Shown in pieces: positions 16,614 to 23,721 of a DNA stretch of 37,081 bases. Every line of letters starts with the position of its first letter. Positions within the stretch are counted from its first letter, which is position 1. The notes under the pieces were generated by a model. That model was not told where the DNA came from and did not search any database. It was given only the letters and a program-made list of their open reading frames with translations. The position numbers were made by a program, and so were the translations under genes. The stretch is from CAZOWL01 sp964583605 (GTDB lineage: Bacteria; Pseudomonadota; Gammaproteobacteria; Chromatiales; Chromatiaceae): NCBI GenBank assembly GCA_964583605.1, contig CAZOWL010000039.1:1-37081 (forward strand), written 5' to 3'.

Positions 16614-17800
16614 GCGTCCTTGTCGGCCTCCGGGGGGCTGTGCTCCACCCGATCGATGCCAGAATCGGCGAGCATTTGGCGGATGACCTCGTCGCGCCCA
16701 TCGTGGCGCAGGGCGCACCAGTTCGGGTAGCTGATCCTGAAGGTCCGCGTGCGGCTGCGCGTGCCGGGCGTCGGAGCGAACTTGACCGTGATCTCCGCCT
16801 GGGTGACATAGAAGGGCGGCAGGTCGAGATCGTCCATGAGGTCGTAGATGGCCTTCGGGTCATGCGTCGGGTCGGCCTGGATGGCGACATGGCGCTTCCT
16901 GCCGGTCGTCAGGCTGAGGCGCAGGCGTTTCACCGCCACGGACTCGATCCCGCTGGCCGGTGCGTACTTGAACACGAACTCCCGGTCTGCGAGCGGGTCG
17001 AGCTTGTAGACCAGGCCACCACCAGCAAACGCCTCCAACTCGTCGAGCTTGAGAATGGCGTCCGCGAACAGCTCCTGAAGATCGTCCACGTACTTGGTAT
17101 TGCGAGGGGCGTAGATGTCCAACGCGCCCTGGGACTGACAGTAGACGAAGATGATCTCGAAGGCAGGATGCCGCGCCCGGGTGGAGAGGGAATTGCGCAC
17201 CCATTCCACGCCGGACTGGGCGTAGTCCTCGGGGTAGGCGAAGAAATACTCCTTATCGCGGCGGCGGAACACCTCCACCTTACAGTTGCGCCCCCGGCCA
17301 TCCTTGCTGTGGAAGTAGTGGCTGATGGCCTGCTCCAGCAGCTCCGTATCCTCCGGATCGACATGGGGCGGGACGCGGGGTAGGTCGTTGCGCGTCTTCC
17401 AGGACGACTCGGCGATGTTGTCCGAGTGCAGGAACAACGTCGCACCGGCCCAGTAGCCAGGGTGCTCCAGGAAGGCCCAGATCGCCTTACCGTGGAAACC
17501 GTCGATCTTCGAGATCGCTTCCGGGAATCCTTGGTCCTGATGGAAGTCCGCCTCGTCCGCCAGGGCCGCGATACCTCCCTGGCAGGCCATGTTGTCGATG
17601 TCCTGGCACTCCGCCTCGATCTCCGCCTGCTTGCCGTCCGGCAGCACCCTGAAGGCATGGAAGATCGGGTCGACGTCGGTCTCGTTGAGCTTCCCGAAGT
17701 CGATCTCTCCTAGCACGCCATGTCGTTCCTGGAAGTAGCGGGCCAGCAGACCGTTCGGTACACGGCGGAAGAACTGTGTGGGCGAGTATTGGCGGGCCAT
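16610..17800 (-). CDS. Unknown 396-residue island protein
   Basis: No family is recognised. The product begins MARQYSPTQFFRRVPNGLLARYFQ and is a soluble alpha/beta protein rich in acidic and aromatic residues. Notable segments are IFHAFRVLPDGKQAEIEAECQ, GYWAGATLFLHSDNIAESSWKTRND and a C-terminal domain ending FRISYPNWCALRH. I see no nucleotide-binding or nuclease motif. The ATG 17800 has AAGGAA about eight bases upstream and a minus-strand -10-like TATACT (17837-17832). It heads the pair with the zinc-ribbon gene and is transcribed away from the regulator that heads the putative defence operon, 80 bases apart, so both halves may belong to one regulated system. Confidence 0.8.
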   Translation of the reverse strand: MARQYSPTQFFRRVPNGLLARYFQERHGVLGEIDFGKLNETDVDPIFHAFRVLPDGKQAEIEAECQDIDNMACQGGIAALADEADFHQDQGFPEAISKIDGFHGKAIWAFLEHPGYWAGATLFLHSDNIAESSWKTRNDLPRVPPHVDPEDTELLEQAISHYFHSKDGRGRNCKVEVFRRRDKEYFFAYPEDYAQSGVEWVRNSLSTRARHPAFEIIFVYCQSQGALDIYAPRNTKYVDDLQELFADAILKLDELEAFAGGGLVYKLDPLADREFVFKYAPASGIESVAVKRLRLSLTTGRKRHVAIQADPTHDPKAIYDLMDDLDLPPFYVTQAEITVKFAPTPGTRSRTRTFRISYPNWCALRHDGRDEVIRQMLADSGIDRVEHSPPEADKDA

Positions 17801-17880
17801 GGCGACGTTCCTTGCACAGACAGTTCACTGTAGTATATCCGCAGTACATTCAGCGGCCAGATGAGCCAAGAGGTTGCGCG
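17801..17880. promoter_or_regulatory. Divergent promoter and candidate operator
   Basis: This 80-base gap between divergent genes holds a plus-strand promoter candidate, TTGCAC (17812-17817) and TATATC (17834-17839) with a 16-base spacer. A minus-strand -10-like TATACT overlaps it (17837-17832). An imperfect inverted pair TGTAGT (17829-17834) and AGTACA (17843-17848) straddles the plus -10, a natural place for the adjacent ribbon-helix-helix protein to repress both directions. Confidence 0.4.
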
Positions 17881-18081
17881 ATGGCGGCAGTGAAGACCGA
17901 GACCATCACGGTGCGGATCGACCCAGCGGTGAAGGCGGGGCTGAAGGTGGTTGCCGAGCAGGAGCACCGCTCCATCGCGAACATGGTCGAGGTGTTGATC
18001 CGGGACTACTGCGGGCAGCGGGGCATCGAAATCCGGGAGTCCCGGACTGGTGACAGGGCCGCGAGGGGCAAGAACAGATGA
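17881..18081 (+). CDS. Ribbon-helix-helix regulator
   Basis: The 66-residue product follows the Arc/CopG fold: a basic strand TETITVRIDPAV (about 6-17), helix AGLKVVAEQEH and helix SIANMVEVLIRDYCGQRG. Proteins of this kind bind operators as dimers through the beta strand and are often autoregulators or antitoxins. I chose ATG 17881 over the longer frame from 17776 because it has AAGAGG upstream and starts the fold directly. It is the first gene of the plus-strand operon, 40 bases before the ATPase start, so control of that operon is the likely role. An antitoxin role is possible but no small toxin follows directly. Confidence 0.85.
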   Translation: MAAVKTETITVRIDPAVKAGLKVVAEQEHRSIANMVEVLIRDYCGQRGIEIRESRTGDRAARGKNR

Positions 18082-18121
18082 GCAGGGTTTCGGCAGGAAC
18101 GAGGCACTCCAGGAGGAACCC

Positions 18122-20860
18122 ATGCTTGGCCTAGGCCTCCGTGAAGAGTTCAAGGGCCACCGCCTGAAAGGCACGGCCATCGAGTTGACCAACAAGAACA
18201 ACACGGGTGCCACGCAGGTTTCCGCGGAAGAGTTTCTCCGCATCACCTACCCGTCCCACGATGTGCTCAAGACCATCGAGGCAGCGGGTCCGAGCCAGGG
18301 CAGACCCGTCACCCTCAAGGGCGAGAGGGGGCAGGGTAAGTCGCATCTGATGGCCGTGCTCTACCACGCCTTCACGGACCATGGGGCCACGCAGCAATGG
18401 CTGGATCACTGGTCGCATACGTTGGGCGACGACACGATCGGCAAGATCCCTCTGCGCGGCGGCATGCACGTCATCGGCGAGAGCCTCCACAGGCAGCGCT
18501 ATAAATTTCTCTGGGACCTCTTGTTCGACAACCACCCGCACGGCGGCTATTGCCGGGGAAAGTGGGAGGGCCTTGGCGACAAGAAAACCGACGTGCCGAG
18601 CGACGAGATCCTGCTGGAGCTGTTCCAGCACACACCGACCGCGTTGATTCTCGACGAGTTCCAAACCTGGTACGACGGGCTCACCAACACCAAGCAGTAT
18701 CCCTGGCGGAGCTGGGCCTTCAACTTCGTCCAGATCCTCTCCGAGATCGCCAAGGAGCACCCCGAGTCACTGGTCCTGGTCGTCTCCGTGCGTAACGGCA
18801 GCACCGACGCCTTCCAGCAGATCCAGCGCGTCAACCCCGTCATCGTCGATTTCAAAGGCCCATCGGCCAAGAGCGACCGCCTACGGCTGCTGCTGCACCG
18901 GTTGTTCGAGAACCGGCTCCAGGTGGCCCCATCCGACATCGAGGGGCTGATCGGCAGCCATATAAGCGAGTACATCCGCCTCAAGGACATCCCGCCCGCG
19001 GAGCAGGCAAGAATCGACGACGAATTCATCGATGCCTGGCCCTATGCGCCGCACCTCATGGACCTGCTGGAAGACCAGGTTCTGATCGCAACCAGCGCCC
19101 AGGGCACCCGCGATCTGATCCGCATTCTGGCGGATCTCTACAAGCGTAACGGCGACAAACAGGCGATCCTGACGGCAGCGGATTTCCGGCTCGACGACGA
19201 GGCCAGCGGCATCACAGCGCTGCTCGACTCCGTCGCCAACCAGCATCACGCCAAGCTTCGGGAGAAGGCGCTGCGCAACCTGGAGGCCGTCAAGGATGCC
19301 ATCGCCGGGACCTCCCAGAAGCTGCCGCACCTCGAAGAGGTCATCGGTGCCCTCTGGCTGCGGTCCTTGGCCGAGGTCAACCAGGCTGGGGCGGATCTGG
19401 CGACACTCCATGTCGACGTGACCCGAGACAAGCCTGTCGATGACAACGGCTTCCAGGTGGAGCTGAACACGATCGTCGAGAACAGCTTCAACATCCACGA
19501 AGACGGCAATCGCTACATCTTCCGGGAGGAAGAGAACCCCCAGGCCAAGCTCATCGCCAGCGCCCGTAACGACAAGCTGTTCCAGGATGACGAGGACCGT
19601 TGGCACCTGGCCAAGGAAACCCGCTATGTCCTTGAAGGCGGTGGCGAGGTCGATCTGCCCTATCGGGTCATCGTCCTGCCCCAGACATGGAAGACCAACC
19701 CCTGGGAGAAGCTCGAAGAGAGCGACCGGCCCGCCCAGTGGGGCAATCGCATCCCGATTTTGGTGCTACCGGATGCACCCTCTAAGCCGGAGGCCGCCTT
19801 GGGCGAATGGCTGCGGGACAATCTGCAAGCCGGTCGAAACCTGGTTCGTTTCCTGATCCCCAGGGACGGCTCAAGCAACCTTTTTCTGGACCACGACCTG
19901 CTGGTGCTGGCCCGCTGCGTCTATCTGGCCGAGCAATGGAAGAAGCAAAACCCCGAATACGGTAGGCTGCAAACCAAGTACCAGAAGGAGCTGCGCGATA
20001 TCCTGAAGGCGCGCTTCGACCGCTTCGCCATCATCGCCAAATGGAACTTCCAGCAGCCCCAGAACTGCCGGTTTTTCATCGAAGGCCACAAGGCCGAGGG
20101 GGCGAAGATCCCCGATGCCATCGACAAGGGCATCCGCGAGAACCTGTTCATTCCCGAGGACTTCGACGACTACATCCTGCAGGCAGCGCCAAACAATGAG
20201 CCGATCAGCAAGTTGCTCAAGGAGTTGAAAGAGCCGCGCCCCGGCGGTCAGGACTGCATCCCCTGGCTGGGGGAGGCCCTGATCAAGGAGCGCATCATCC
20301 GCATCTGCGCCCGCGGCGAAATCGCCATCAACCTACGCGGCATGGAGTACCTCCAGGCCCTCGACGACGAGACCGAAGAGGCCGCCTACAAGCGGATGCG
20401 CGGCAAGCTCGGTACCGGCAAGCACTTGGACGAGACCTTCGTCCTGCTCCCCCAGAACGTCCCGGCGACCGGCGGCATCGCCTCGCCAGGCTCGGCCGGA
20501 TCGGCGCCCGTTGGACCCGTTGGCGGCATTCAGCCCGGCATCTCTGCTGACGCTGCTGTGGGAGCGAACGGTGTTGCAGAGCCGGGAACAGGCGCTGTGG
20601 GCGGAACAAGCGATGGCGGCTCCGCAGGCCCCGGCAGCATCTTCGGCGGTGGTGGCAGCTTCACCCAGCACACGGCCCCGCCCACCTCGTCCCTGAACCT
20701 GTTGGGCAAGGTCGAGGCCTGGGGCATTGGCACCGGCACGCAGGTCAGATCGCTGAGGCTCCGGGTGGATCGGCTTACCGGTGCGCAACTGCAGGAACTG
20801 ATCCGGAAGCTCCCCGACGGTATGACCTATGGCTTGGACCTAGAGAAAGAGGAGGACTGA
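18122..20860 (+). CDS. DUF499-like AAA ATPase, defence-associated
   Basis: The 912-residue product is a large P-loop ATPase resembling COG1483/DUF499 proteins, which occur in defence islands and resemble the BREX ATPase BrxC/PglY. Walker A is GERGQGKS at 67-74 and Walker B ILDEFQTW with D178-E179. Further ATPase-like elements include VVSVRNGS near 220. A long C-terminal part (about 300-780) is helical and acidic. Residues about 780-853 form a glycine/alanine/serine-rich linker, followed by a small C-terminal domain (VEAWGIGTGTQVRSLRLRVD). The start at 18122 has a strong AGGAGG seven bases upstream and replaces the longer frame from 18050. It overlaps the PglZ-like gene by one base, so the two probably act together. 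The DUF499 assignment is from memory of the family. Confidence 0.85.
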   Translation: MLGLGLREEFKGHRLKGTAIELTNKNNTGATQVSAEEFLRITYPSHDVLKTIEAAGPSQGRPVTLKGERGQGKSHLMAVLYHAFTDHGATQQWLDHWSHTLGDDTIGKIPLRGGMHVIGESLHRQRYKFLWDLLFDNHPHGGYCRGKWEGLGDKKTDVPSDEILLELFQHTPTALILDEFQTWYDGLTNTKQYPWRSWAFNFVQILSEIAKEHPESLVLVVSVRNGSTDAFQQIQRVNPVIVDFKGPSAKSDRLRLLLHRLFENRLQVAPSDIEGLIGSHISEYIRLKDIPPAEQARIDDEFIDAWPYAPHLMDLLEDQVLIATSAQGTRDLIRILADLYKRNGDKQAILTAADFRLDDEASGITALLDSVANQHHAKLREKALRNLEAVKDAIAGTSQKLPHLEEVIGALWLRSLAEVNQAGADLATLHVDVTRDKPVDDNGFQVELNTIVENSFNIHEDGNRYIFREEENPQAKLIASARNDKLFQDDEDRWHLAKETRYVLEGGGEVDLPYRVIVLPQTWKTNPWEKLEESDRPAQWGNRIPILVLPDAPSKPEAALGEWLRDNLQAGRNLVRFLIPRDGSSNLFLDHDLLVLARCVYLAEQWKKQNPEYGRLQTKYQKELRDILKARFDRFAIIAKWNFQQPQNCRFFIEGHKAEGAKIPDAIDKGIRENLFIPEDFDDYILQAAPNNEPISKLLKELKEPRPGGQDCIPWLGEALIKERIIRICARGEIAINLRGMEYLQALDDETEEAAYKRMRGKLGTGKHLDETFVLLPQNVPATGGIASPGSAGSAPVGPVGGIQPGISADAAVGANGVAEPGTGAVGGTSDGGSAGPGSIFGGGGSFTQHTAPPTSSLNLLGKVEAWGIGTGTQVRSLRLRVDRLTGAQLQELIRKLPDGMTYGLDLEKEED

Positions 20861-21855
20861 TGGCGTTGCCGCTCCACCTGATCCAGACGCTGCAACGCGC
20901 CCAGCCAAGCGAGGCCTGGGCCGCGATTCTCGACCATGCCTGGGCGCTGTGCTCGCAACCCCTCACGCCGGGCAAGGCGGTCACTGAGGTCCATGCACGC
21001 GACCGGGATCTCGCGGAAGTGGACCACTATCTGGCCACCGCCGACTGGAACGTCTGGTCGGAGTTCGAGGCCACCGTACCACGCACGTCCCAAGTGCTGG
21101 CGGATTGGTGGAACGGGTATTCACCGGGGCGAGCCGTCCTGATCCTGGATGCCTTTTCCCTGCGCGAGGCGCCCTGGATCTTGCAGCAGGCGGGGGCGAG
21201 GGGCTTCACCGTTCAGCAGGCACGCGCCACCTGCGCCGAGCTGCCTGCCGACACCACACCCTTCGCCAAGGCGCTCGGGTTCCCACAACGCTCGTCCCTG
21301 GGAAACAACGGCGCGGGTAACGGCCACTGCTTTCCGGGCGCCCGCACCGAGTCTGCCGACATCGCCTGGAGCGACTGCGCCGCGCTGATCGGCTCGGAGC
21401 CGGATTGGGTCTTCTGGCACCACTGGCCGGACCATCGCCTGCACGACCACGACGAACCCGGCAAGGGCTTGCAGACGCTCACCGCGGAGGTCGAGGCGCA
21501 CCTGAGCGGGGATGCCTTCTGGTCCCTGGTCGAACGGCTCGCGACCGGCCGCCGCCTCGTCGTCACCGCCGACCACGGCTACGCTGCCAGCGGGCAGTTC
21601 ACCGACACCACCACCGAGCAGTCGGACTACCTCAAGAAGCGCTACAAGAGCGGCCGCGCCATCCCCGGCGACGACGCCCCGGGAGCCTGGATGCCGCCCA
21701 TCGATCTGGCCATCGACAGCGCCCACGGCCGCCACCTCTACGTCAACGGCCGCCGCAAATGGAAGAGCCAGGGCGGGTATCCGACCCTCACCCACGGTGG
21801 GCTGAGTGTGCTGGAAGTCGCTGTACCCTTCATCGAGCTGACCCGCAGCCCGTGA
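20860..21855 (+). CDS. Compact PglZ-like alkaline phosphatase-fold protein
   Basis: PglZ proteins of BREX and Pgl systems have an alkaline-phosphatase fold and are needed for phage exclusion. This 331-residue product shows the fold's metal sites: AVLILDAFS (D97, S100 at the nucleophile position), VVTADHGYAASG (D238, H239) and THGGLSVLEVAVP (H312). It is much shorter than typical BREX PglZ (about 800 residues), with only a short N-terminal helical region before the core. Its ATG overlaps the ATPase TGA by one base, preceded by GGAGG. That pairing recalls the ATPase-PglZ pairing of BREX. The true substrate of such proteins is unknown to me. Confidence 0.85.
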   Translation: MALPLHLIQTLQRAQPSEAWAAILDHAWALCSQPLTPGKAVTEVHARDRDLAEVDHYLATADWNVWSEFEATVPRTSQVLADWWNGYSPGRAVLILDAFSLREAPWILQQAGARGFTVQQARATCAELPADTTPFAKALGFPQRSSLGNNGAGNGHCFPGARTESADIAWSDCAALIGSEPDWVFWHHWPDHRLHDHDEPGKGLQTLTAEVEAHLSGDAFWSLVERLATGRRLVVTADHGYAASGQFTDTTTEQSDYLKKRYKSGRAIPGDDAPGAWMPPIDLAIDSAHGRHLYVNGRRKWKSQGGYPTLTHGGLSVLEVAVPFIELTRSP

Positions 21856-21892
21856 TCGATGCCTCACCGCAACCACGACGGCGACGGTCACG

Positions 21893-22824
21893 ATGTCAAC
21901 GGGCCGAAAGGTTTTGGCAAAGCCGATGTATCCGGTAATCGACCTCGGGGACCGGCCCGCAGAGCTGCCCGAACAGCTCGGCAACAAGGAAAAATACTGG
22001 TTCAGGGTGGACAATCGGCGCTACCTGTTGAAAATCGGGCGTCCTGGCACGGGCGAGAACTGGGCTGAGAAGATTGCCGCCGAGCTGGCCGACCTATTGG
22101 GCGTGCCCCACGCCGACTACGACTTCGCGCTCTGGCGCGGCCACAAGGGTGTATGGACGCCCAGCATCGAACCCGCAGACGCTCGGCTCATCCTCGGTAA
22201 CGAACTGCTGGCGGCGATCCATGCGGGCTATCCCAGACACGAGGTCAGACGCGTGAGAGAGCATACCCTGGGCGTATCCATGCCCTGCTCGCCAGACCCG
22301 AAATTACGGCTCCCCCCGGGTGGGCGCCGCCGGGAGAGGGTATCGCGAACGCCTTCGATGTCTTCGTCGGCTACCTGCTACTCGATGCCTGGATCGCAAA
22401 TCAGGACCGGCACCACGAAAATTGGGGGCTGATCAGCCACCTGGATCGCATCTACCTGGCGCCGACCTTCGATCATGCCGCATCCTTGGGACAGAACGAG
22501 ACCGACGCAAACCGGCGCGACCGCTTGACCACCAAAGATCAGGGCCGCCATATCAGCAGCTACGTCACCAAGGCACGCTCAGCGATCTACGATCACAAGA
22601 GCAGCAGGAAGCCCTTGCTGAACTTGGAACTGTTCGAGCAAGCTGCACGGAGGGCGCCAGCTGCTGCGCGTGCCTGGCTGAACAAGCTCGAACAGGTGCG
22701 CGAGGACGACTGCCACCATCGGTTCGACCAGCTTCCACCCGAAGAGGCATCCCCGCTCGCGTGCGAGTTTGCAATGACTCTGCTCTCGCTCAACCGAAAG
22801 CGCTTGCTGACAACAAAACTATGA
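21893..22824 (+). pseudogene. HipA-like kinase, broken by a one-base frameshift
   Basis: Two frames together encode a kinase of the HipA / phosphatidylinositol-kinase-like fold, about 310 residues. The first frame (21893 to about 22273) gives the N-lobe: RRYLLKIGRPGTGENWAEKIAAEL with the ATP-binding lysine in KIGR, ending REHTLG. The second, from about 22273 to the TGA at 22822, gives RIHALLARPEI, then the catalytic loop WIANQDRHHENW and the metal-binding PTFDHAASLG. Restoring one C in CTGGGCGTATCC would join them. A loss-of-function deletion or a sequencing error explains this; I see no classic slippery heptamer. An alternative start is ATG 21926 (MYPVIDLGD). The stop overlaps the HIRAN gene by four bases. 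Confidence 0.8.
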
Positions 22825-23558
22825 ACACGCTCTACATCGCCTGGCAAGACCCGCAGACCCGCTGTTGGCACACGGTTGGACGGCTCGACCGCGACGCAGA
22901 CGGGCGCTATCGCTTCGGCTACACCCGCGGGGCCTTGGCCTCGGCACGGTTCACTTACCTGGGCCGCATGATGGATAAGGCGCAGGTGTATTTTTCCGAC
23001 GCACTCTTCCCTCTCTTCGCCAATCGACTGCTTGCCGAAAAGCGCCCCGAGTACCCCGCCTACTTGTCCTGGATGGGGGTCGAGCAGAACAAGCCCGACC
23101 CGCTCGAAGTGCTGGCGCGATCCGGCGGCCGGCGCGGTACCGACGAACTCTGCGTCTATCCACAGGTTGAGCCGGATCTCGATGGCCGCATGACCCTTTT
23201 CTTCTTTGCCCACGGTTTGCGTTACCTGGGTCAAGAGGAGCTGGGGGTGCTCTCGGCACTTCAGCCAGGCGACAGCCTGCAACTCAAGGCGGAAGACGAC
23301 AATCGGCATGATCGATACGCGCTGTTGCTCGAAAGCGGGCATGCCGCTCGGGTCGGCTACTGTCCTAGGTATCTCAACCAGGGCCTACGCCGGGTGCAGC
23401 AGCACGCGCCGATCCGCCTCGTGGTCGAGAAGGTCAACCGGGATGCACCCCTGCAATTTCGTCTGCTCTGCAAGGCCGTGTTCACTCCCCCGGACGGGTT
23501 CGATCTCTACGCGACCGACGAACACCGGCTGATCGCACAACCGGCAATGGCAGCCTGA
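22821..23558 (+). CDS. HIRAN-domain protein
   Basis: The 245-residue product has an N-terminal beta-rich part (MNTLYIAWQDPQTRCWHTVGRL, GRYRFGYTRGALASARF) resembling the start of HipA-like proteins. A C-terminal HIRAN domain is at about 150-235: GDSLQLKAEDDNRHDRYALLLE, then RVGYCPRYL. HIRAN domains bind DNA ends or stalled forks in SNF2 helicases such as HLTF and occur alone in bacteria. ATG 22821 overlaps the kinase stop (ATGA), so kinase and HIRAN form a coupled pair, with the kinase probably recruited to damaged or foreign DNA; that is inference. The longer open frame upstream (from 22320) overlaps the kinase in another frame and is not coding. Confidence 0.85.
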   Translation: MNTLYIAWQDPQTRCWHTVGRLDRDADGRYRFGYTRGALASARFTYLGRMMDKAQVYFSDALFPLFANRLLAEKRPEYPAYLSWMGVEQNKPDPLEVLARSGGRRGTDELCVYPQVEPDLDGRMTLFFFAHGLRYLGQEELGVLSALQPGDSLQLKAEDDNRHDRYALLLESGHAARVGYCPRYLNQGLRRVQQHAPIRLVVEKVNRDAPLQFRLLCKAVFTPPDGFDLYATDEHRLIAQPAMAA

Positions 23559-23721
23559 CGGCAGCTCGCGTGCCTGGCACTGTGCATGGCGTCTACCAGA
23601 GTAGGCGCCCGCGCTCGTCTCGGATCCGGGTCCGCTCGACCGACATCAGCCGCATGGTCGGTCTGGGACATGCCCAACCGCATCATCTCGCACGGCATTG
23701 AACTGATAAGGAAAACCTGAG

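Noticed and set aside
18050..18121. Upstream start for the DUF499-like ATPase
   Set aside because: It would overlap the regulator gene and skip the strong AGGAGG before 18122.
22262..22285. Programmed frameshift in the kinase gene
   Set aside because: No slippery X XXY YYZ heptamer or following structure was evident; a missing base explains the break better.
22320..22820. Extended HIRAN gene from 22320
   Set aside because: This part overlaps the kinase C-lobe, which reads cleanly in a different frame, and its translation has no domain.
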